A stretch of DNA of 64,000 nt from JBBSJZ01 sp041751935 (GTDB taxonomy: Bacteria; Planctomycetota; Planctomycetia; Pirellulales; Pirellulaceae), in contig JBGSIA010000096.1 in NCBI GenBank assembly GCA_041751935.1, positions 16,775 through 80,774 on the forward strand, written 5' to 3'. Positions within the stretch are counted from its first letter, which is position 1. Each line of letters starts with the position of its first letter. Below the pieces are notes generated by a model, which saw only the letters and a program-made list of their open reading frames with translations, had not been told where the DNA came from and ran no database searches. Positions 7,702 through 16,264 of the stretch are shown piece by piece. A program made the translations under genes and the position numbers.

Positions 7702-9324
7702 TCAAACGCCGTTTTCCCGTTGCTCGATAACCTTGACTAACTCATTCGCTGCTTGAGCCTCTTCGGCGACAACGAAATTTGCCCCAGCCCGTCTCAGACC
7801 CGCAACATGTTTCGCATAGCGACAGCGTACGTAAATGCTTGCCGTGAGATTCATCCCTCTAGCTGTAGTGGTCACACGGACTGCCACTTCATCGACCGGA
7901 ACGCAAACGATCAGCAAGGCAGTGGTATCTACCATGGCGATTCGCAAGACGGCGGGATCAGTCGCATCGCCAGCGACCACAGAAAATCCGAATTGTGCAA
8001 ATTCATGCAGGTTCAGCGGATTTAAATCGACTGCGTGAACTTCGTAGCCAAGCGTCTCCAATCGCGATACCACAGCGCGACCGACCGGCCCCATGCCAAT
8101 GACGACCGCAGTTCGTGAGGACATCACTGACTGTGTTTCGGTCGGTTCGTGCTTATCTGCAGTTGAATCTTGGTCACGTTGACGGAATCCCCACCTTATT
8201 AACAGTGGCGAGATAAGCAGTGTTCCGCCTGCGATCCCCATGACGCGTTGTTGATCCGTGATCGACAGAAGGTTGGCCGACGACGCGATCAGCAACAGCA
8301 CAAATGCAAACTCGCCGACGTGGGCCAGTCCTACCGCCGGGCGAATAGCCACGCTCAATGGTAATCCGGTGACGGATAAAGCAATCGTCGCCGACGCCGC
8401 TTTAATGACCGTGAGGACAATGACCCCTTCAATGATAAAAACAGGGTCTTGGGCGATCGCCGAAAGATCGATTAACAGTCCGAGGCTTACGAAAAAGATC
8501 GCCGCCAGCGCTTCACGAAACGGCAAAATCAACGAATCGATCTGCTCGCTCCAACGATTCCCACCGAATGCCAAGCCTGCAGCAAATGCCCCGATCGCCG
8601 GAGGCAGTCCGAGTTCATCGGCGACCAGCGTGACGACGCCGAGTACCGACAGGGTTAACAGGACAACGACATCGGCACTGCGATGACGTGTGATTCGTGG
8701 GATAGCGACCACCGAAAGAAACCACCGCAGGGCGATTGTCGAACCGAGAAAGCACCCAGAGATCACCGCCAATCGCAGCCATACCTCAAATCCTGGTGCC
8801 TCGTCTTTGCTCGCTAACAGCGGCACACAAAGCAACAGTGGCACAAGAGCAGCATCTTGAAAAAGCAAGATCGCGATCGTTCGGCGACCCATCTTCGACG
8901 ACGTCTGACCAAGCTCGCCGAGTGCTTTGAATATCAATACCGTCGAGCTAAATGCCAATGCCGAAGCAACCAGCACCGACGTCGCAAAATCTAAACCGTA
9001 CCCAACCAAAATTGTCGTCAAAGGGAGGATTACCAGTAGCATTTGGATCGGGCCGCCACTGAGCAGGAACCGGCTCATCCGCCGCAATTCATCTGGGGAG
9101 AGTTCAAGTCCGATTGAGAACAACAGGAAGAACACTCCGAGTTCTGCGAGATGCTTGACTTCATCATGTTCCGCTGGAACCCAGCCCAAACCGCCGCTGC
9201 CGATGACTGCACCGACAACGAGGTATCCCATCAATGGCGGCAATGACCATGCGCGGCAGGCGATGCCGGCGATTAAGCCCGTCGTCAGCAGGATCAAGAG
9301 TTGTTCAATCAGGAAGTGATGCAC
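7702..9324 (-). CDS. CPA2-family cation/proton antiporter with RCK (TrkA-N) domain
   Basis: A 540-residue inner-membrane antiporter of the KefB/KefC type, exchanging K+ or Na+ for protons. Residues 1 to about 380 form about a dozen hydrophobic helices, with PPLMGYLVVGAVIG near the start and GLELSPDELRRM after the third helix, as in CPA2 members. Residues about 400-520 form a Rossmann RCK-N domain beginning TAVVIGMGPVGRAV with GxGxxG, followed by VDLN and ATDP, which would bind NAD(H) or a nucleotide and gate the channel. It is convergent with the FKBP gene and diverges from the AAA+ gene. Confidence 0.93.
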   Translation of the reverse strand: MHHFLIEQLLILLTTGLIAGIACRAWSLPPLMGYLVVGAVIGSGGLGWVPAEHDEVKHLAELGVFFLLFSIGLELSPDELRRMSRFLLSGGPIQMLLVILPLTTILVGYGLDFATSVLVASALAFSSTVLIFKALGELGQTSSKMGRRTIAILLFQDAALVPLLLCVPLLASKDEAPGFEVWLRLAVISGCFLGSTIALRWFLSVVAIPRITRHRSADVVVLLTLSVLGVVTLVADELGLPPAIGAFAAGLAFGGNRWSEQIDSLILPFREALAAIFFVSLGLLIDLSAIAQDPVFIIEGVIVLTVIKAASATIALSVTGLPLSVAIRPAVGLAHVGEFAFVLLLIASSANLLSITDQQRVMGIAGGTLLISPLLIRWGFRQRDQDSTADKHEPTETQSVMSSRTAVVIGMGPVGRAVVSRLETLGYEVHAVDLNPLNLHEFAQFGFSVVAGDATDPAVLRIAMVDTTALLIVCVPVDEVAVRVTTTARGMNLTASIYVRCRYAKHVAGLRRAGANFVVAEEAQAANELVKVIEQRENGV

Positions 9325-9451
9325 GTGCGTTGACGCTGGCTAAAGACTCGGAACAATGAGTGTCGGTCCGCCGTTCTCTACTGGCACGGCGATGGTCAAT
9401 CGTCAACACTCTGTAAATTCCATTCTCGTTCATTTCCACCGAGTGACTAGC

Positions 9452-11269
9452 ATGCCAAGCCCATCCGATGAACGTATTGTTGAATCTATTCGTTTGTACC
9501 GCGAGGCACTGCAACAGACTCAAGCTTTGTATATCGGAAGCGGCCAATCGATTCACGGGTCGTACGGCTGGATACAGGAAAACGAACCTGGAGATTCAAG
9601 CACGGTGACTAGCCAGATGAATGACCTGCATCAAGGATTTGTGATGAAGGTGTTCGCGGCCGTACTGCCGAAAGTCGAGGCACGCACACTGGAGCAACGC
9701 CAACTTGGCCGTGTGTTGCTAGAGCATATCTGGGGCAAGTCCGTGATGGGCAACCAACTTCACGAAGCGGTGCAGTGGCTTCTTGATGCTTCGTCCGAGT
9801 TTCGTTGGAAGGATTTGGTGCGGCCGTTCGTTGAACTGCCAGCGCTACGCGACCGCTGGGGAGAGTTGGAAACATTGGCCATGCGAATGGCAAACCTTGT
9901 TGCTTCGATCGATGGCGACGTTAGCAGCGACGACACCGAGCGAATCGCTAACGTTAGCCGCCAGTTGGCGGAACTCGGTGGCCGAGTCCCTGAGCATGTG
10001 GATCATCAAGTCGACGTAGACAATGCCCGCGATGCCCTGCAGTGGCTGAGAGATGAAGCGAAACGATTGCGTGACGGTGTTTCGGTAACAGAAGCCGAGA
10101 AGCCGACGGCCACGCCCCAGGGGCCGACTTCGGCAACAGCAGTGAAAGAACCTTCTAAGTCAAACACATCAAAAGCGATGCCGCCTGACAATCGCACGCC
10201 TGAGGAGCGACTCGCCGAAGCGCGGGCAAAGCTTGATCGCTTGATCGGATTGGGTGATATCAAGGAACAGATTCAAACGCTGGCGAATTTCCTGAGCATG
10301 GAAAAAAAGCGAGTCGAAGCGGGCCTGCCAACGACACAAACAAGTCTGCACATGGCGTTTGTTGGCAACCCCGGCACTGGAAAAACGACTGTTGCACGGA
10401 TCATCGCCGAGATCTACGGTGCCCTGGGAATTCTTGAAAAAGGGCATCTTGTCGAAACCGATCGCAGCGGATTGGTTGCCGAATACGCTGGACAAACGGG
10501 TCCCAAAACGAACGCCAAGATTGATGAAGCACTCGATGGTGTTCTGTTCATAGATGAAGCCTACACGCTGATCGATGAAAGTGGACAGGATCAGTACGGA
10601 CGAGAAGCCGTGCAGACGTTGCTGAAGCGAATGGAGGACCAACGAGAACGATTGGTGGTGATCCTCGCCGGCTACACCAACGAAATGGCGAGAATGATTC
10701 GCAGTAATCCTGGCTTGAGTTCACGCGTCGGCACGACCATGGAGTTTGACGATTATTCTCCCGAGGAATTGTGCCGCATTTACGAACTGATTGCCGAGAA
10801 GGCAAAGTACAAGCTGCCCACTGAGTCGCGGCGGCGATTGCTGCGCGGCTTTACCTATCTTTACATTGGACGCGATCGTCACTTTGGCAATGGACGAACA
10901 TCGCGCAATAGTTTTGAACGCAGCGTCCGTCGGCTGGCAAACCGCTTGGCATCAATGGAGGAGATCAACCAAGAACTGCTAACGACCTTGGAACCAGGGG
11001 ACATCGAAGTGGTGGATATTTCTCAAGCCCATTTAGCAGCGATGGCGGCGGATCGCGGCGACGTAAAAGTTATCTGCACTCACTGCGATACCGATCAAGT
11101 ACTCGACGACCAGAAACTGGGTACACAGGTGTTGTGCAACAAGTGCGGACAAACGTTCAATGCCGCCTGGGGCGAACCGGTTCTGGTGATGCGAGACGAA
11201 ATGGAACAGGCTGTCGAGACTCAAGCTTCCGAGACTCAAACGAACGAACTCGGGGTCGGTTCCGAGTAA
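9452..11269 (+). CDS. CbxX/CfxQ (Spo VK)-type AAA+ ATPase with C-terminal zinc ribbon
   Basis: A 605-residue AAA+ ATPase. ATG 9452 is chosen over earlier in-frame starts because the upstream residues look like noise. Residues 1 to about 235 form an unrecognised helical N-terminal domain. Residues about 275-540 are the CbxX/CfxQ AAA module: LDRLIGLGDIKEQI, Walker A GNPGTGKT (305-312), Walker B VLFIDEA with Asp368/Glu369, and arginine-rich distal motifs. Relatives remodel red-type Rubisco or act in sporulation or type VII secretion, but no Rubisco or secretion gene is nearby. The C-terminus adds a two-CxxC zinc ribbon (Cys542, 545, 562, 565), which may dock a substrate. Substrate unknown. Confidence 0.9.
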   Translation: MPSPSDERIVESIRLYREALQQTQALYIGSGQSIHGSYGWIQENEPGDSSTVTSQMNDLHQGFVMKVFAAVLPKVEARTLEQRQLGRVLLEHIWGKSVMGNQLHEAVQWLLDASSEFRWKDLVRPFVELPALRDRWGELETLAMRMANLVASIDGDVSSDDTERIANVSRQLAELGGRVPEHVDHQVDVDNARDALQWLRDEAKRLRDGVSVTEAEKPTATPQGPTSATAVKEPSKSNTSKAMPPDNRTPEERLAEARAKLDRLIGLGDIKEQIQTLANFLSMEKKRVEAGLPTTQTSLHMAFVGNPGTGKTTVARIIAEIYGALGILEKGHLVETDRSGLVAEYAGQTGPKTNAKIDEALDGVLFIDEAYTLIDESGQDQYGREAVQTLLKRMEDQRERLVVILAGYTNEMARMIRSNPGLSSRVGTTMEFDDYSPEELCRIYELIAEKAKYKLPTESRRRLLRGFTYLYIGRDRHFGNGRTSRNSFERSVRRLANRLASMEEINQELLTTLEPGDIEVVDISQAHLAAMAADRGDVKVICTHCDTDQVLDDQKLGTQVLCNKCGQTFNAAWGEPVLVMRDEMEQAVETQASETQTNELGVGSE

Positions 11270-11321
11270 GATGTATCGCTGTGATTTGAAAATAGAATTG
11301 AAACTCGACGCACGATCCAAA

Positions 11322-12863
11322 ATGAAACACATCACGTTTTTGCTACTGACGTTGTTCTTAACCATCGGTCTCACGCAAGTAGTTGTTGTCGCTGCAACTG
11401 ACAAACCGAATGTTGTCGTGTTTCTCGTCGATGACATGGGTGTCATGGATACGTCGCTGCCGTTTTTGACTGACGCCGATGGTCAGGCAAAGCGGTACCC
11501 GCTCAACGACTTCTATCGTACGCCCAATATGGAACGGCTGGCAAAACGAGGGATACGTTTCAATCAGTTTTCCGCGATGAGCGTTTGTTCGCCAACGCGA
11601 ATCTCGATCATGACTGGCCAGAACGCCGCGCGGCATCGTGCAACCAACTGGCTGAATCCTGACAAAGATAATCGTGGTCCGATGGGACCGCCCGACTGGA
11701 ATTGGCAGGGACTCAAAGAATCCGACGTGACGCTCCCGCGAGTAATGCGGGCTGCTGGTTACCGCACGATACATGTGGGTAAGGCACACTTTGGGCCGCG
11801 TCAGTTTGCGGGTGCTGAACCACTCAACTTGGGTTTCGATATCAACGTTGGCGGATGTTCGGTCGGAGCCCCGGGGAGTTACTACGGCGAAAAAAACTAT
11901 GGTAACGGTCTACCCAAGCGATCGACAAATGCTGTCCCTCATTTAGAGAAATACCACGGCAGCGAAACGTTTTTGACGGAAGCGTTGACAGTTGAAGCGA
12001 AGCAACATACTGCGGATTCCGTTAAAGATGACACACCGTTCTTCCTCTACTTTGCTCACTATGCCGTCCACGCGCCGTTTGAATCGGACCCTCGGTTCGC
12101 TGAACACTACAAGGACTCCGACAAACCGGCGAACGCGCAAGCCTTTGCGACGCTTATCGAAGGCATGGATAAATCACTCGGTGACATGCTGGATCATCTC
12201 GATGAAATTGGTGTGGCGGAGAATACGCTAATTCTATTTATGGGGGACAACGGTTCTGACGCTCCACTGGGTCACGAACACGCGGTAGCTTGTGCAGCTC
12301 CCTTGCGCGGAAAAAAAGGTGCCCACTACGAAGGCGGCATGCGTGTGCCGTTTATCGCCGCTTGGGGGAAAGCCAATCGCGACAATCCGCATCAGCAGCG
12401 AGTACCGATCGCCGCAGGTGCGATCCAAAGCCAACCGGCGTCCGTGGTTGACGTATTTCCAACCATTCTGGACGTGATCGAAGTTTCTCCACCAACAACT
12501 CACTTGGTTGACGGGGCGACGTTGAGCACCTTACTTACGGGAAAGCCGGATGCCGATCGCGCGAAAAAGTTTCTCATGCACTATCCGCATGCGCCGCATC
12601 GCAGCGACTACTTCACATGCTTTCGCGATGGTGACTGGAAGGTTGTGTATCACTACTTCCCATCCGAAGCTTCAGAGAACAGCCACTACCAATTGTTCAA
12701 TCTGGCAAGTGACCCGTTCGAGTCGACAAACTTAGCTGAGTCCGAACCTCAACAGTTGCGTCGAATGATGGAGTCCTTAGTCGCCAGTCTGGAGCAGCAC
12801 AACGCGCTCTACCCCGTGACAGTAAAAGACGGCAACGTACCCGCCGAACCACTGTTACCCTAG
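11322..12863 (+). CDS. Exported sulfatase (arylsulfatase family)
   Basis: A 513-residue sulfatase hydrolysing sulfate esters, probably on algal polysaccharides or other sulfated glycans. ATG 11322 gives a clean signal peptide ending near VVAA (about 25). The catalytic site is CSPTR with Cys89, the residue converted to formylglycine by FGE or anSME. Metal ligands include the N-terminal FLVDDMG pair and the MGDNGSD motif. HVGKAHFG supplies the family's Lys-x-His. The C-terminus has the usual YQLFNLASDPFESTNLAE. It is 52 bp after the AAA+ gene on the same strand; no maturase gene is in the window. Confidence 0.94.
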   Translation: MKHITFLLLTLFLTIGLTQVVVVAATDKPNVVVFLVDDMGVMDTSLPFLTDADGQAKRYPLNDFYRTPNMERLAKRGIRFNQFSAMSVCSPTRISIMTGQNAARHRATNWLNPDKDNRGPMGPPDWNWQGLKESDVTLPRVMRAAGYRTIHVGKAHFGPRQFAGAEPLNLGFDINVGGCSVGAPGSYYGEKNYGNGLPKRSTNAVPHLEKYHGSETFLTEALTVEAKQHTADSVKDDTPFFLYFAHYAVHAPFESDPRFAEHYKDSDKPANAQAFATLIEGMDKSLGDMLDHLDEIGVAENTLILFMGDNGSDAPLGHEHAVACAAPLRGKKGAHYEGGMRVPFIAAWGKANRDNPHQQRVPIAAGAIQSQPASVVDVFPTILDVIEVSPPTTHLVDGATLSTLLTGKPDADRAKKFLMHYPHAPHRSDYFTCFRDGDWKVVYHYFPSEASENSHYQLFNLASDPFESTNLAESEPQQLRRMMESLVASLEQHNALYPVTVKDGNVPAEPLLP

Positions 12864-12871
12864 GTCACGAA

Positions 12872-13858
12872 TCAGGCAGCGAGTTTTGCAGCCTCTTTGA
12901 ATGTCAGCAATTGGTTTGTTTTGGGATCCCACAGCTTCAAGCTCAGGCATCGCATGACGTCCAGCGGATGCAGTGTTGTGACGCTGGCCGATTGCAGTTC
13001 TGGCAACCCAGCCATTGCTTCAGGCAATCGATAGAAAGGAATCTTTGCATTCAGGTGATGGACATGGTGGTAGCCGATGTTTCCGGTAAACCAATGCATT
13101 AGCGCTCCCATTCGCATGAAGCTGGACGAGTGCAATGCAGCATACACGTGGTCCCATTCGCCACCATCGCGACGGATTACGCCCGGGAAATTATGTTGGG
13201 CGTAAAACAGATAGGAACCCATGCAGGTGATAATCGCCATGGGCAGCAACATCCCTAGGAATAACGCTTGCAGCGAGATGAAACTCATGCCGATCGCAAC
13301 GACGATGTGCAAGGCAACGGCTAAAGCACCGTCAAAGTGTTTCTTCGGGTTGATGATGAACGCATGTAGGCACATTTCCCAACCAAATACCGTGACGTAA
13401 CCAAACAAAATCGTCAACGGATGTCGAGACATGACATAGTTGAACCGCTCCCAACGCGATGCTCGGGCATAATCTTCCGTGGTCATCACCGGAAACGTTC
13501 CCAGCGTCGGCCCGTAGGTTCTGGCGTTGTTCTTGTGATGGTCGTCATGCGAGTGCTTCCATATGTACGGTGGGCTTAGCACCAGCGTTCCATACGTTTT
13601 CAAGATGGCACCGGCAATGATTGAACCACTGAGGATGGAACCGTGCATGTAGTCGTGGTACAGAATAAACATTCGCACCAGGACAAGGCTCGCCAGAAGG
13701 CTACTCACTAAACAGACGTACCAGGGCAAATCCAGACAGGCGACCGTCAGCAGTGCTACCGTAATCGTCAGAGTCGACCACAAGTGCCACCAGCTTTTCC
13801 AGCGAATCTCATGAGCGTATTGTTTACTGGCGATCAATAATTCTTTTCCACTGCGCAT
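12872..13858 (-). CDS. Membrane fatty acid desaturase
   Basis: A 328-residue di-iron desaturase introducing a double bond into acyl chains. Three histidine boxes are visible: HDYMH (68-72), HSHDDHH (102-108) and a C-terminal HHVHH. Four or so hydrophobic segments separate them, as expected for an integral-membrane enzyme. ATG 13858 is preferred, with GGAG upstream; an in-frame TTG at 13915 would add 19 residues. It is convergent with the sulfatase with only 8 bp between stops. The electron donor is not visible nearby. Head-group and positional specificity cannot be read from the sequence. Confidence 0.93.
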   Translation of the reverse strand: MRSGKELLIASKQYAHEIRWKSWWHLWSTLTITVALLTVACLDLPWYVCLVSSLLASLVLVRMFILYHDYMHGSILSGSIIAGAILKTYGTLVLSPPYIWKHSHDDHHKNNARTYGPTLGTFPVMTTEDYARASRWERFNYVMSRHPLTILFGYVTVFGWEMCLHAFIINPKKHFDGALAVALHIVVAIGMSFISLQALFLGMLLPMAIITCMGSYLFYAQHNFPGVIRRDGGEWDHVYAALHSSSFMRMGALMHWFTGNIGYHHVHHLNAKIPFYRLPEAMAGLPELQSASVTTLHPLDVMRCLSLKLWDPKTNQLLTFKEAAKLAA

Positions 13859-14065
13859 CAGAACGCTTTCTCCGAGTTGCTGACAGTGGGACGCTTCGGC
13901 CAGCCGTCTGAGCAAACAACACCAGCATAATTCTTAACAGAAACCCATGCTTTCTACTTTTCTGCAATGAGAGATGAAAAGCGTAACCGTTTTGGCCCGT
14001 CCGGAGAAGGTGGCGTGATGTTTGCCGTCATCGCTAGCGTTTTTGGACTCGATGGGACTCGCGAA

Positions 14066-16264
14066 TCAATCAACGACCCGAATCGTGGCGGTGGTACTGG
14101 GAAGGTACACGGTCAAATCCTGAGGCTTGGCTGTCGCTTTCTCGGCCTCGACCCGTTTCTCGGCCTCGACAATAGCGGCCTTGATCGCTTCCAAGTTTGT
14201 CATTTGTGCCGGAACATCCCTAAGCTTAACAAGCGAGTCACGGTAAGCTTCGGCACGCGCGAGGCTCTGTGGATTGGCGCGGATCGATACTTTCGTTTCT
14301 ACTTGCAACCATAGTGAATACGACCCCACGACCGATTTCGCATCGACCTTGATGTCGAGGTTACCTTCGGCTTTGTCACCGGCGATCGTGATTTCGCTGG
14401 CAGTGATGCCTGGCCCAAGATCCCGCGGTCGACACACACACGGCTGAGCGTTGCCTTCACGTCGTGTGATTTTCACTGGCAACGAAAGCGACTGACCTTT
14501 TTTGACATCGAGCTCCGAATTGTCGCCTAATTGGATCGTGATCGGCGAGACATCGTCGGCAGAAACATGTGCAGCCAGACCCGTCGTGATTCGGGATAGG
14601 ACAAAATTACGACCCCCACCGCGCGCTACGACCATTGCCGCAGGAACTGCAGTGACAGCCATCGATTTATCCGAGCTTTGTCCGATGACTTGGAAATCGA
14701 ACGTTTCGCTCGCAGCGTCCTCGGAAGCCAGCAACGTTAGCAATGATTGGCTCTGGTTAGCTGCGATCGTTACTGAATTGCAGGTAACGCCCGCAGGTAA
14801 ACTTTGTATCGAAACGTTGATGGGACCGGTCCAGTCATCACGACGAATGGCGAATACGCGAATCGATTCGGTGCCACCGCGAAATAACTTCGATCCGAGC
14901 GGACGAGATTGGTTGATGTCTTTATGAGGATAAACTGGATAAGCGACAAGCGTGAAGTTGGGCCGGGGATGTCGGACTTGCAAGCGGAATGCTTGTCGAG
15001 CTTGCAGCGATTCACCGACGTCCAAGTCGCGAATGACCAAGCGATATTTCGCTGTCACCGGTGCGGTGAACCGATTGATGGGATCACGTGTTCGTAGCGT
15101 CAATGCACCATCACCAATCTCTTGGCTGTCGTCGATTGTCAACACATCTTTATATTTTGTTGCATTCGAATCGGATGTTTCAACTTGCTGAACAATCATC
15201 CTTGCGTCTGTCGGTTCACCCAGCCGCTGGGAAACTATCTCCAGTGCATAAGTTTCACCTTGCTTTGCGGCAAACTCGAATCGATGCTCTTCGTGATTCG
15301 CTGGAAACCACCAATCACCCTCGTGAGGCAAGTCGATAGACTGCTCGGAACTCGGTGACTGTACAGCAGTGTTCACCGGAGGCACCATCAAAACCGTGCT
15401 GGACTCGGGTAAACACGATTGCGGCAACTTACCTGGCACATTCGGTGTGGTGTTCGAAAAATCGATTGCTGACTCGCTTTGTTGTATCGCTAGCTGGTAG
15501 TGGTAGTCGTCGCCGCCACGATACATCAGATCATGAACTGCCAGCACATAATCGCCAGCAGGTAGATCGTCCAAAACCAGGAATGGATCCACAGTGTCAG
15601 CACCGCGCGACGAGGCGAGTTCGCGACCATCAGGATCGTAAAGTCGCAACTGACCCAACATACGTGAATCAAGTTGCTGCGCGAGCAAGTCAATGCGAAC
15701 GCTCTCTTTGGCTGCGATCGACAAGTGAAAAAAATCAACATTAGCAGCGGTCGATGCACCGTGCACGATCGTTCCCGTGGCGAGCTTGGTAGGCGTCAAG
15801 ACGTCATGCGAAACCGGTGATGGGGCAATGTTTTGCAGAGGGCTGACCAGAAACACGCGAGGATTCGATACGCCGTGTCGACCAACCGTTCGGACTTCGT
15901 ATCGTCCTGTCGGAAGGTTAGTATCCACGGATACGGTAAAATGGCCAAACTGCAAAACGGGTTCGTCGCTAAAAGCAAGCTTCGTGAGCGTTTTGGCATG
16001 GGCGGTTATCCCGGGATGTGAAAATCGCAGCTCACGGACTTCGTCGAGACGATCTCCCGCCACGGATAGATCCGATTGCGATCCCGCTTGCGCACCGGTC
16101 TGGGAAAGTGATCGTAACTCGGCTGGAAGAAATTGAGCGTAGCAATTCCCCTCAACAACAAGAACAAGCAAGCATAAGACAATCGCACCTGACGCAACGA
16201 TCGCCCGTGACGCAATGAGATTCGCCCGTAGAGGGAAAGGATTACCGCGCAAAGATCGACTCAA
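14066..16264 (-). CDS. Exported PPC-domain protein, last gene of a DUF1501/DUF1549 operon
   Basis: A 732-residue protein with an N-terminal signal (hydrophobic residues about 21-43, ending GNCYAQ). It contains bacterial pre-peptidase C-terminal (PPC) beta-sandwich domains: VDFFHLSIAAKESVRIDLLAQ through LPAGDYVLAVHD, and a second, more divergent copy after HRFEFAAKQGETYALEI. No catalytic protease domain is visible, so it is probably a binding or scaffold protein. Translation starts at TTG 16264, whose TTGA overlaps the TGA stop of the upstream gene, indicating coupling. Similar three-gene sets (DUF1501, DUF1549/DUF1553, PPC) recur in planctomycetes. Role unknown; partnership with the two upstream products is inferred. 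Confidence 0.82.
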   Translation of the reverse strand: MSRSLRGNPFPLRANLIASRAIVASGAIVLCLLVLVVEGNCYAQFLPAELRSLSQTGAQAGSQSDLSVAGDRLDEVRELRFSHPGITAHAKTLTKLAFSDEPVLQFGHFTVSVDTNLPTGRYEVRTVGRHGVSNPRVFLVSPLQNIAPSPVSHDVLTPTKLATGTIVHGASTAANVDFFHLSIAAKESVRIDLLAQQLDSRMLGQLRLYDPDGRELASSRGADTVDPFLVLDDLPAGDYVLAVHDLMYRGGDDYHYQLAIQQSESAIDFSNTTPNVPGKLPQSCLPESSTVLMVPPVNTAVQSPSSEQSIDLPHEGDWWFPANHEEHRFEFAAKQGETYALEIVSQRLGEPTDARMIVQQVETSDSNATKYKDVLTIDDSQEIGDGALTLRTRDPINRFTAPVTAKYRLVIRDLDVGESLQARQAFRLQVRHPRPNFTLVAYPVYPHKDINQSRPLGSKLFRGGTESIRVFAIRRDDWTGPINVSIQSLPAGVTCNSVTIAANQSQSLLTLLASEDAASETFDFQVIGQSSDKSMAVTAVPAAMVVARGGGRNFVLSRITTGLAAHVSADDVSPITIQLGDNSELDVKKGQSLSLPVKITRREGNAQPCVCRPRDLGPGITASEITIAGDKAEGNLDIKVDAKSVVGSYSLWLQVETKVSIRANPQSLARAEAYRDSLVKLRDVPAQMTNLEAIKAAIVEAEKRVEAEKATAKPQDLTVYLPSTTATIRVVD

